DNA of 22,503 bases, from the NCBI GenBank assembly GCA_937907595.1, contig CALCXL010000389.1:1-22503 (forward strand), given 5' to 3'. Numbering within the stretch: position 1 is the stretch's first letter; every line of letters starts with the position of its first letter. This DNA is from an uncultured Pseudomonadota bacterium. Its GTDB lineage: Bacteria; Myxococcota_A; UBA796; UBA9615. Below the pieces are notes generated by a model. The model was not told the origin of the DNA. It saw only the letters and a list, made by a program, of their open reading frames with translations, and ran no database searches. The translations under genes were made by a program, and so were the position numbers. Shown in pieces: positions 13,377 through 20,851 of the stretch.

Positions 13377-15356
13377 ATGCGCCGCCACCTCCCCCTGATC
13401 GCCGTGGTCGGCCTCCAGCAGCTGGCCTTCTGGGCCGTGGTGCTCTCCAACAACCCCCAGGCCACCGTCACCTTCGACTGCGTCTCGGGGAGCATGGCCC
13501 GCGATGTCCTGCGCGGCTTCGCCTACAGCCCGTTGGACACCTACGACGGCATCCTGGGCGGCATGGCCATCGGGGCCACCACGGGCCTGCCGATCTTCGC
13601 CCTCTTCGGCGTCACCGGGCTCAGCGTCAAGGCCGCCGCCGCGCTCTGGTCCGGGGCGACCGCCCTGGTGGGCACGCTCTTCCTGCAGCGCTTCTTCGGC
13701 CGCCGCGCCGCCGTCCTGGGCGGGCTGACCCTGGCCCTGCCCATGCCCACGATGTTCCTGGCCTCCACCATCCTGGGCAACTGGCACTACACCGAGCTCC
13801 TGTTCGAGCTGGCCGTCGCCGGGGGCCTCTGCTGGCTGATCTGGGGCGGGGGGGTGCGTCGACGGGGGGCGCTCTTCGGCTTCGGCCTGCTGTCCGGCCT
13901 GGCCCTGTTCAACTGCTTCGGATCGCTGATCTTCTTCGGCGCGTTCTGGGCGGTGATGTGGGCGATGTTGCGCGTCGCGGCGGGCTGGCGGGGCATCGCG
14001 TCCTACGTCGGCGGGGTGCTGCTGGGCGCCACCCCCCTCTGGGCCAAGCTGCTGCTGCACACCCCCTACGACGCGCCGGTGCTGGAGGGCGGCACGAAGG
14101 TCCCCAAGGAGATGCTGGCCCTGTCCGTCGACGTCGGGAAGCTGGGCGACCTGCTCGTGGACAACGGCTTCTCCTGGGGCCTGCACTTCCAGGACGCGCT
14201 GGACGCCCCCCGCGGCACCGTGCTGTCGATGACCCTGGCGACGGTGGTGACCGCGGCGCTGTTCGCCGGCTGGATCGGATTGCTGTGGCGCACGTCGCCG
14301 TCGATCCGCGCCCTGCTGGGGGGCCTGTTGCCCGGTCGCGCGGTGGGGCCCGAGCGCGTCTCCCCCGCCGTCGTGCCCGCCTTGATGGGCGCCTTCTACG
14401 CCCTGGCCTGGCTGCTGTCGGACATGAACGTAGCCGTGCGGCCCTGGTACCTGGCCAACGTGCGCGACCTGGGCCACGCCACCCTCATCCCCTGGGCGAT
14501 GGTGATGGGGCTCTGCGGGGCGGTGCTGGTGGGGCGGATGAGCGACGGGTCGACCGACGGCCCTCCCCCCGGCGAGCGCGCGCTGCCGAGCATGGTCCCC
14601 AAGGCGATGGGCGGGCTGCTGCTGGCGATGATCGCGGCCAACGCCTTCGGCATCGCCCGGGCCACGGCGCACGACACCCCGCCCGCCGACGGCTCCATCT
14701 ACCGCGGCACCTGCCACGACGTGCACGGCTTCTACATGGGACCCCACGTGGTCGGCGCCGCCGCGGCCACCCAGGCCGGCGACCCCCTCCCCGAATCGCA
14801 GTACGTCGCCACCGCCGAGGCCGCTTGTGCCCCCTACGGCCCCGAGGCTGCGCTGGAGTGCCCGCGCGGAGTGGTCTGGTCCCTGGGCTTCGGCCAGGTG
14901 GACTTCGAGGGCGAGGACGAGGGCGGGCCGCGACCCAACGCCTGCCTGGGCCTGCCGAGCGCGCTCCGGGCCGAGTGCCTGCGCGGCATGGGCTGGGCGC
15001 TGCAGTCGATGGGGGAGGGCGGCATCGTGGCTGCGTCCCTCGAAGCCGAGCGCTGCGACGACTTCGTGGAGGCCGTCGACCGCGACGCCTGCTGGCGGGG
15101 CGTGGGCTTCCCCCTGGGCGACCACCTCAGCAACCGCCCCGATCGGCTGATGCGGGCCCTGAAGGACTTTCCGCCGGATCGGCGCGAGCAGATCGCACGC
15201 GGCGCAGCGACTCACCTGGGACGGACCTACAGTTCCTGGTCCTGGATGGTCGGCATGTGTCAGCGATGGGACCCCGTCTACCGCCCGGCCTGCGTGGCCG
15301 GGTTGGAGGACTCCATGGCGTTCCGGCCCGACGCGGAGGCCGTGCGTGCTCGGTGA
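13377..15356 (+). CDS. GT-C-like polytopic membrane protein with C-terminal Cys-paired repeats
   Basis: A 659-residue protein. Residues 1-430 are about ten membrane segments. An RFFGRRAAVLGGLTLAL element, then STILGNWHYTELLFELAVAGG and GLLSGLALF resemble the GT39/GT-C superfamily, which moves sugars from polyprenyl-phosphate carriers on the outer face of the membrane. The first loop carries several aspartates (for example Asp34) but no clear DE motif. From residue 446 the protein is soluble and cysteine-rich. Five units with a period of 33-39 residues each contain C-x10/11-C-xx-G (Cys484/495, 523/534, 560/572, 628/639). In the fourth both cysteines are replaced together (Leu595/Ile606). The repeats probably fold as helical hairpins closed by disulfides in the periplasm. 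The stop overlaps the start of the next radical SAM gene by 11 bases. GT-C assignment is moderate; another polytopic transferase is possible. Confidence 0.78.
   Translation: MRRHLPLIAVVGLQQLAFWAVVLSNNPQATVTFDCVSGSMARDVLRGFAYSPLDTYDGILGGMAIGATTGLPIFALFGVTGLSVKAAAALWSGATALVGTLFLQRFFGRRAAVLGGLTLALPMPTMFLASTILGNWHYTELLFELAVAGGLCWLIWGGGVRRRGALFGFGLLSGLALFNCFGSLIFFGAFWAVMWAMLRVAAGWRGIASYVGGVLLGATPLWAKLLLHTPYDAPVLEGGTKVPKEMLALSVDVGKLGDLLVDNGFSWGLHFQDALDAPRGTVLSMTLATVVTAALFAGWIGLLWRTSPSIRALLGGLLPGRAVGPERVSPAVVPALMGAFYALAWLLSDMNVAVRPWYLANVRDLGHATLIPWAMVMGLCGAVLVGRMSDGSTDGPPPGERALPSMVPKAMGGLLLAMIAANAFGIARATAHDTPPADGSIYRGTCHDVHGFYMGPHVVGAAAATQAGDPLPESQYVATAEAACAPYGPEAALECPRGVVWSLGFGQVDFEGEDEGGPRPNACLGLPSALRAECLRGMGWALQSMGEGGIVAASLEAERCDDFVEAVDRDACWRGVGFPLGDHLSNRPDRLMRALKDFPPDRREQIARGAATHLGRTYSSWSWMVGMCQRWDPVYRPACVAGLEDSMAFRPDAEAVRAR
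14826..15326 (+). repeat. Five Cys-paired helical-hairpin repeats
   Basis: The first cysteine positions of the units are residues 484, 523, 560, 595 (Leu) and 628 of the GT-C-like protein, so spacing shrinks steadily 39, 37, 35, 33. Each second cysteine is followed by xxG, usually RG plus G/A (CPRGVVW, CLRGMGW, CWRGVGF, IARGAAT, CVAGLED). Units are diverged in DNA. Confidence 0.8.
15335..15339 (+). promoter_or_regulatory. Shine-Dalgarno fixing the radical SAM start at 15346
   Basis: GGAGG lies 6 bases before the GTG at 15346, inside the end of the GT-C-like gene. It supports an overlapping, translationally coupled start. Confidence 0.75.
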
Positions 15357-16869
15357 AGGCCAGGCCCCAGAGGGGCGATGTCGGCGGGTTCTGTTCGTCT
15401 ACAACTCCAACGAGCACATCGGGGTCACCTACCTGAGCGCCGTGCTCAAGGCCCGCGGGCACGACGTGCGCCTGGCCTTCGACCCCCAGGTATTCCGGGG
15501 CGAGCCCCTGGTGCGGCTGCCCGGGGTCATGCAGCGCCTGGACAAGACGAAGCAGATCATCGAGCTGGCGCGCTCCTGGCAGGCCGACTTCCTCTGCTGC
15601 TCCTGCTACACGGACAACTTCCGCTGGATGCTGGAGGTCGCCGCGGGGGTCAAGCGCGCGCGGCCCGAGTGCGTGACCGTGTTCGGGGGGGTCCACGTCA
15701 CCTCGGTGCCCGAGGCGGTGCTCGAGTACGAGGAGGTCGACGTCCTGGTGCGCGGCGAGGCCGAAGAAGCGCTGATGGAGGTCGTGGAGCGCACGGACTT
15801 TGCGGGCGGCGGCTTCTCTGTGCCGACCGATCTCAAGAACGTCTGGATGCGCGGCCCCGACGGCCCCGTGCGCAACCCCCTCCGGCCCTACATCGCGGAC
15901 CTGGACAGCGTGCCCATGCGCGACTTCCAGCTCTTCTACAACAAGGTCCCGGTGATGGAGGAGAACTACCTCTGCATGGGATCGCGCAGCTGCCCCTACG
16001 CCTGCAGCTACTGCTCGGTGGAGATGTACCACCGCAACTACGCGGAGATCGGCGACAAGCAGCGCTACCGGCGGCGCAGCGTGGACGCGACCATCGCCGA
16101 GCTGGCGATCATCAAGGCGCGGGGGGTGGCCAAGACGATCTCCTTCATGGACGACGTGTTCACCGTCGACCGCCGCTGGCTGGACCCCTTCCTGGAGCGC
16201 TACCGGGACGAGATTGGGCTCCCGTTCTGGTGCTACACCTACCCGTCGGGCCTGGACGACGATCTGGTGCGCCGAATCGCGGAGGCGGGCGCCTGGATGA
16301 TGACCATGGGCGTGCAGTCGGGCAGCAAAGAGGTGCGACGGGACATGATGAACCGCCGCGAATCCGACGAGAAGGTGCTGTCCACGGCGGCCTCCATCAA
16401 GCGGCACGGGATCCTGCTCAGCGTCGACAAGATCATCGGCGCGCCCGTGGAGGGGCCCGTCGATCGGCGGAAGGACCTGGAGCTGTTCCGTCGCCTGCAG
16501 CCCGACCGGATCCTCACCTTCCCCCTGACCTACTTCCCGGGCACGGACATGGTCCGCAAGGGGCTGGAGGCGGGCGAGCTCACCGCGGAGGACGTGCACG
16601 CCATGGACCACGGCCACCTGGAGCAGCAGCCCTTGAACGGCCGCCTGGTCGCCGAGCCCCGCGCCTACCGCAAGCTGCGCATCCAGATGGGGCTCATCCC
16701 CTTCGCCGGGCGGCACGAGCGGAGGCTGGAGCCCCTGGTCGATCTGGTGAGCCGCCTGCCAGGCAGCGGCGCCATCCAGCCGGTGCTGCTGGCCGCCAAC
16801 GCCCTGCGCATCGGCGACAGCAAGTTCAGCTACCTGCTCAAGGTGATGGCGGGGGCGAAGGAGCTCTGA
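15346..16869 (+). CDS. B12-binding-domain radical SAM protein, coupled to GT-C-like gene
   Basis: A 507-residue protein. The N-terminal cobalamin-binding-like domain (about 13-150) has VLFVYNSNEHIGVTYLSAVL, FGGVHVTSVPEAV and the VLVRGEAEEALMEVV segment. The radical SAM core has RSCPYACSYCSV with CxxxCxxC at Cys216, Cys220 and Cys223, followed by ISFMDDVFTVDRRW and a TMGVQSGS strand. The last 100 residues are a separate helical tail. It resembles the minus-strand enzyme at 11865 in layout but not closely in sequence. Expected chemistry is radical methylation or rearrangement; the substrate is unknown. Its GTG start overlaps the end of the GT-C-like gene by 11 bases with a good SD, so the two products are made together. 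It is convergent with the YfhO-like gene, 13 bases between stops. Confidence 0.93.
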   Translation: MLGEGQAPEGRCRRVLFVYNSNEHIGVTYLSAVLKARGHDVRLAFDPQVFRGEPLVRLPGVMQRLDKTKQIIELARSWQADFLCCSCYTDNFRWMLEVAAGVKRARPECVTVFGGVHVTSVPEAVLEYEEVDVLVRGEAEEALMEVVERTDFAGGGFSVPTDLKNVWMRGPDGPVRNPLRPYIADLDSVPMRDFQLFYNKVPVMEENYLCMGSRSCPYACSYCSVEMYHRNYAEIGDKQRYRRRSVDATIAELAIIKARGVAKTISFMDDVFTVDRRWLDPFLERYRDEIGLPFWCYTYPSGLDDDLVRRIAEAGAWMMTMGVQSGSKEVRRDMMNRRESDEKVLSTAASIKRHGILLSVDKIIGAPVEGPVDRRKDLELFRRLQPDRILTFPLTYFPGTDMVRKGLEAGELTAEDVHAMDHGHLEQQPLNGRLVAEPRAYRKLRIQMGLIPFAGRHERRLEPLVDLVSRLPGSGAIQPVLLAANALRIGDSKFSYLLKVMAGAKEL

Positions 16870-16882
16870 TCGACGGGAGGCC

Positions 16883-19213
16883 TCAGCGGATCGGCCGCGA
16901 TCGACGCCCCCAGCCGACCAGCCCCAGCGCGGCCAGCAATCCCAGGAACGCGAGCCCGATCGATGGACGCAGGCCCGGCGGGCGGAAGCTCCAGGTCAGG
17001 CGACGGGCCCCGGCCGGCACCAGCACCCCCATGTGCACCTGGTTGACGGCGATGGGGAGGTAGGTGGAGGCGCCGTCGGTGACGAGCCAGCCGGGGTGCA
17101 GGCGCTGGTTGAGTACGACCAGGGCGGGGGACTCGGCCTCGACGTCGACGGACAGGCCATCGCACCGCAGGGCGGCGGCGGCGGTGGGGCCGGGGAGGGG
17201 GGCCTCGATGATCGCGACGTCGGCGTCGATGGGGGTCTCCAGCAGGCGGCGGATGCGGCGGGACGCGGAGGCCTCCACCTCCACTTGGGCGGGCGAGTAG
17301 CAGGGGGGCAGCAGGCCCTCGATGGGCCACCGATCACCGGCCTCGTCGACGGCCAGGGGGACGCCGTGGAGCTGCAGGGTCCGGGTGCCGATGCCGTCGG
17401 GGGCGAAGGCGAGGCTTGCCTGCGCCGCGACGAAGTCGGCGTCCCAGGGGGTGAGCTCGTCGGGGACCCCCAGGCCGAAGGGCTCCAGGCCGTTGAGGGC
17501 GCGGGACAGGGGCAGCAGCATCGCCGACTGGCGCGGGGGGGCGAGCTTGGTGCGCCCCGACAGGCTGCGCCAGCCCATGCCTCCGCCGGCGTGCACGGGC
17601 CAGCGGCGATGGAGCAGGCGGGCCTGGGCTTCGGGGGCTTCCTGCAGGATGTCCTCGATCTCCCCGCCCTGGGCCACGTCGTCGTACTCCACGCCGTCCT
17701 CGCGGTAGACGTGGCTGAGCGTCTGCGCGGACTCCAGGCCGTCCTCCAGAAGCACGGCCAGCTCGTCGGCGTGCAGGTAGCCGTCGGCCAGGGAGGCGTC
17801 GACGCCGGCCCGATCGACCAGGGCCAGCGGCACGGACGGCACGGCCTGGTGCACACGCAGGCCCAGCAGGAGGAGGTCGACCGTCAGCAGCAGCAGCAGC
17901 GCGCCGACGCGCTTGTCTCCGGTCCAACGCAGCAGGGCGACGACGCAGAGGACCAGGACGACGCCGGCCTGGACCAGCCCCACCACCCAGTGGCTCCACT
18001 CGCCCGCGGAGCCGAACGTGTCCCAGCCCAGGGGGGTCAGGCGCAGGACGATGGACGTCGCCATGGCGGCCAGGAGCAGGCCGGGCAGGCCGCGCAGGTC
18101 GGCCTTGAGCGCGGCCCGGTCCATGGACGCCAGCCGGTCCAGGCCCAGGGCGCCGAGGACGGCGGCGGGGGCCATGGCCAGGGCGTAGTAGAGGATGAGC
18201 ACGGGGTGGGCCAGGAAGGTCAGCGGGGTCAGCAGCACGCGGACGACGGGCAGGCCCGCCGCGCAGACGAGCAGGGCGACGACGTAGGCCACCAGCCCGC
18301 GCTGCTCCTTCCCCCGCAGCCCGAAGACGAAGGCGGCGCCCAGGACCGCGCCCAGGCCGAACTCCCGGGCGGTGACGAAGGGTTTGGGGGCCAGCCAGGA
18401 GGAGAGAAAGCTCCAGCGCAGGGTCTGCAGGGGGGGCACGGCCAGGCCGGCGATCTGCGCGTCGGGGTCCTGGCTGGCCTGGAACTCCAGCAGGGCCGGA
18501 ACGATGCCGGTCGCGCCTGCGGCCAGGCCGATCAGGGTGACCAGGGTGGAGAGGGGCAGCACCCGCCAGCGCAGCAGGAACCAGATGCCCAGGGCGCCGC
18601 AGGTGCCGCCGGCGTGGCGGATGTGGGCGCCGCTGAGCATGGCGGCCAGGGCGAGGCCGGCCCAGGCGGCTTGCGTCAGGCGATCGCGGCCCTCGGTGAG
18701 CTCCATCTTGCGGTGGGCGGCCAGGATCCAGGGGAACCAGCCGTAGACGGGCATGGCGTCGGCGGGGGCCTCGACGAAGAGCGCCAGCCCGAACATGCCG
18801 CAGGCGTAGACCAGGGCGGCGGAGGTGGAGGCGGCCACGGACGCGCCCCAGGCCCGGGCGAGGCTGCGCATCCCGAAGAGGGCGAGCAGGGCGTGGCCCA
18901 GGAAGGCCAGGGGGATGGCGAAGCGCACCGGCAGCAGCAGGGAGGGCCACATCGCCGGGTAGAGGGGGCCCATCTGGTTGGCCTCGGTGTGCAGGGGCAC
19001 GCCGCCCATGCGGCCGGGCATCCAGAAGGGGTTCTCGCCGTGCAGGACGGCGTAGCGCAGCCACTCCCAGGTGGAGACGACGGAGTAGAGGAAGTCGTCG
19101 GGTACGTCGACGCCGTGGCCGGAGAACAGGGGGCCGGCGACCACCCCCAGGCAGAGCGCGGCCAGGCCCCGGTGGGCGCGGCGGGAGGTGGCGAGGGTGC
19201 TCAAGATGCTCAC
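16883..19213 (-). CDS. YfhO-like GT-C superfamily membrane protein
   Basis: A 776-residue polytopic protein. The first helix (residues 10-30) is followed by a long loop with VPDDFLYSVVSTWEW and NPFWMPGRMGGVPLHTEANQMGPLYP. Its acidic residues and the P.W....GG.P pattern fit YfhO and related GT-C proteins that add sugars to cell-wall polymers or lipids from polyprenyl-phosphate donors. About twelve helices follow to residue 480. A large extracytoplasmic domain (490-740) holds the LNQRLHPGWLVTDG beta element seen in this family, and a last helix with a basic tail ends the protein. The GTG at 19213 is chosen because it starts 10 bases after the stop of the flippase gene; there is no clear SD. The open frame extends back to 19858 only as an antisense-free shadow inside the flippase gene. 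Probably in one operon with the flippase. Confidence 0.88.
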   Translation of the reverse strand: MSILSTLATSRRAHRGLAALCLGVVAGPLFSGHGVDVPDDFLYSVVSTWEWLRYAVLHGENPFWMPGRMGGVPLHTEANQMGPLYPAMWPSLLLPVRFAIPLAFLGHALLALFGMRSLARAWGASVAASTSAALVYACGMFGLALFVEAPADAMPVYGWFPWILAAHRKMELTEGRDRLTQAAWAGLALAAMLSGAHIRHAGGTCGALGIWFLLRWRVLPLSTLVTLIGLAAGATGIVPALLEFQASQDPDAQIAGLAVPPLQTLRWSFLSSWLAPKPFVTAREFGLGAVLGAAFVFGLRGKEQRGLVAYVVALLVCAAGLPVVRVLLTPLTFLAHPVLILYYALAMAPAAVLGALGLDRLASMDRAALKADLRGLPGLLLAAMATSIVLRLTPLGWDTFGSAGEWSHWVVGLVQAGVVLVLCVVALLRWTGDKRVGALLLLLTVDLLLLGLRVHQAVPSVPLALVDRAGVDASLADGYLHADELAVLLEDGLESAQTLSHVYREDGVEYDDVAQGGEIEDILQEAPEAQARLLHRRWPVHAGGGMGWRSLSGRTKLAPPRQSAMLLPLSRALNGLEPFGLGVPDELTPWDADFVAAQASLAFAPDGIGTRTLQLHGVPLAVDEAGDRWPIEGLLPPCYSPAQVEVEASASRRIRRLLETPIDADVAIIEAPLPGPTAAAALRCDGLSVDVEAESPALVVLNQRLHPGWLVTDGASTYLPIAVNQVHMGVLVPAGARRLTWSFRPPGLRPSIGLAFLGLLAALGLVGWGRRSRPIR

Positions 19214-19223
19214 GAGGGGTCGA

Positions 19224-20738
19224 TCATGGCCGATGGGGCCGCTCGAAGCGCTGCAGCAGGGGCCAGCGCTGCCCCACGTCGCCGGTCGCCAGGGGGCGGA
19301 GCAGGGCCGCGCCGCCCAGCCAGCCCAGGGCCCCAGCGCCGATCTGCAGGGCGAGCAGGGCCTGGGGCGCGAGGGGGCCGACGTCGACAGAGGGGTCGCC
19401 CACGGCCGCCGCGACGGCCCCCACGGCCGCGGCGCTGCCCGCCGCCATCGACGCGACCAGGACTTGCCGGCCCCAGCCCTCACGGATCGGCGCCGCGAAG
19501 CGCACCGCGGCGCTGATCCCGGCCCCCAGCAGCGCCCCGGCCTGACCCACCGCGCAGCCGATGGCGGCCCCCAATGCGCCCATCGACGGCACCAGCAACA
19601 GGCAGAGGCCCAGCTTGACGACGACGGCCACCGCCTCGATGCGCAGGAGCGGGCGGGCCTCGCCGGTGCCGACCAGGGTCTTGCTGGCCGCGCCGCCGAG
19701 GCCGCCCAGGGCGAGGGGGAGCAGGAGGATCTGCAGGGGGCCGACGGCGCCGCGGTAGTCGTCGCCGTAGACGACCTGGACCAGCGCGGGGGCGGTGACG
19801 GCGGCCACCAGCGTGGGGCCGGCCAGGGCCAGGGAGAGCAGGCGGGCGCCGCGCGCAAAGGCCTGACCGACCGCGGCGTGCTTCTGCGCGCCCTGGAGCT
19901 CGGCGACGAAGGGGACCAGGACGACGGCCAGGACCGACGGCACGCGGATGACCAGGGCGGAGAGGCCGAAGGCGGCGGTGTAGAGCCCGACGTCGTGCCA
20001 GGGGGCCCATGCCTTGAGCACGGCCAGCTCGCTGCGCTCCCAGAGCAGGGCGCCGACCAGGGTGACGCCGGTCATGTCCCAGGCGTAGCGGCGCAGGTCG
20101 GCGGTGAAGGCGGGCCGGGGAGCCTCGGGGGCCGGCAAGGTGCGGGTCCAGGCCCAGACGGCGCCGGCGTGCACCGAGCGCGCAAACAGGGTGGCCAACA
20201 GCACGCCCAGGACCGGCTCGGGGGCCTGCAGGCCCAGCCAGAAGCCGGGGAGGAGCACGGCGAAGAAGACGAGGTGGCCCTTGAAGGCGACGTCGAAGCG
20301 CCGCAGGCCCCAGGCCAGGGAGATGCGCCACAGGTAGGTGGACATGGGCAGCGGCATCAGGGCCGCGAGCAGGAGCGCGCTGCGCAGGTCGGCGCCGAAG
20401 AGGGCGGCGGCGAGCAAGGCGAGGGGGACGGCGACTGCGAGGGCCTGCAGGAGCCATCGGCCGGTGAGGGCGACGACGGCGGCGGCCTCGGCGGGGCGGG
20501 CGCCGCCCAGGGCGCGGGCGACGTAGCGGGTGGTGGTGGGGGCCAGCCCGAGCAGGGTGACCTGCGCGAGGATGCTGCCGCCCCAGTGCGCGAAGCCGAA
20601 GCGGCCCTGGTTCTCCGGGCCCAGCTCGCGGGCCACCCAGGCCATGCCGACCACGGTGAAGACCGCGCGGACCGCGAAGGACAGGCCGTTGAAGAGCGAG
20701 TCCGACGACAGCGAGGGGCTTCGGGGGCGGGCGGTCAC
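19224..20738 (-). CDS. Oligosaccharide flippase, Wzx/MurJ-like (MOP superfamily)
   Basis: A 504-residue polytopic protein with about 14 helices. The N-terminal part (LFNGLSFAVRAVFTVVGMAWVARELGPENQGRFGFA) and the later PSVLAVVLVPFVAELQ, VVYGDDYRGAVGPLQILLLPL and VLTV-type membrane segments match polysaccharide biosynthesis flippases. These move undecaprenyl-linked oligosaccharides to the outer face of the inner membrane. The GTG start at 20738 has no SD; TACACT lies 8 bases upstream. The YfhO-like gene begins 10 bases after its stop, so the pair likely acts together: one exports a lipid-linked sugar and the other uses it. The lipoprotein gene upstream on the same strand ends 113 bases before. 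Confidence 0.9.
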   Translation of the reverse strand: MTARPRSPSLSSDSLFNGLSFAVRAVFTVVGMAWVARELGPENQGRFGFAHWGGSILAQVTLLGLAPTTTRYVARALGGARPAEAAAVVALTGRWLLQALAVAVPLALLAAALFGADLRSALLLAALMPLPMSTYLWRISLAWGLRRFDVAFKGHLVFFAVLLPGFWLGLQAPEPVLGVLLATLFARSVHAGAVWAWTRTLPAPEAPRPAFTADLRRYAWDMTGVTLVGALLWERSELAVLKAWAPWHDVGLYTAAFGLSALVIRVPSVLAVVLVPFVAELQGAQKHAAVGQAFARGARLLSLALAGPTLVAAVTAPALVQVVYGDDYRGAVGPLQILLLPLALGGLGGAASKTLVGTGEARPLLRIEAVAVVVKLGLCLLLVPSMGALGAAIGCAVGQAGALLGAGISAAVRFAAPIREGWGRQVLVASMAAGSAAAVGAVAAAVGDPSVDVGPLAPQALLALQIGAGALGWLGGAALLRPLATGDVGQRWPLLQRFERPHRP

Positions 20739-20746
20739 GTGGGCGG

Positions 20747-20752
20747 AGTGTA
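20747..20752 (-). promoter_or_regulatory. TAnnnT box next to the flippase start
   Basis: On the coding strand TACACT ends 8 bases before the GTG at 20738 with no SD in between. This is the same geometry as at 11788-11793 and 13362-13367. Confidence 0.4.
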
Positions 20753-20851
20753 GCTCTCCACCGCGGGGCTCAGCGGGGCCCGGTGGTCCGCTCGACGTCA
20801 GGACGACCCGTTCCCTCGATCACGCACTCAGGACGGCCGGCCCGCCTCGGA

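Noticed and set aside
13302..15215. Upstream extension of the minus-strand radical SAM frame
   Set aside because: The extension is His/Gln/Gly/Ala-rich, has no domain character and is antisense to the GT-C-like gene. The recognisable protein begins at 13301 with an SD.
15127..16716. 529-codon antisense frame over the second radical SAM gene
   Set aside because: His/Val/Ala/Gly-rich shadow product; the plus strand has a complete radical SAM protein with CxxxCxxC.
17033..19516. 827-codon antisense frame over the YfhO-like gene
   Set aside because: Gly/Gln/Ala/Asp-rich shadow translation; the minus strand encodes a coherent polytopic membrane protein.
19214..19858. N-terminal extension of the YfhO-like gene
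   Set aside because: It overlaps the end of the well-supported flippase gene and reads as Ser/Arg/Pro/Trp-rich noise; GTG at 19213 right after the flippase stop is the better start.
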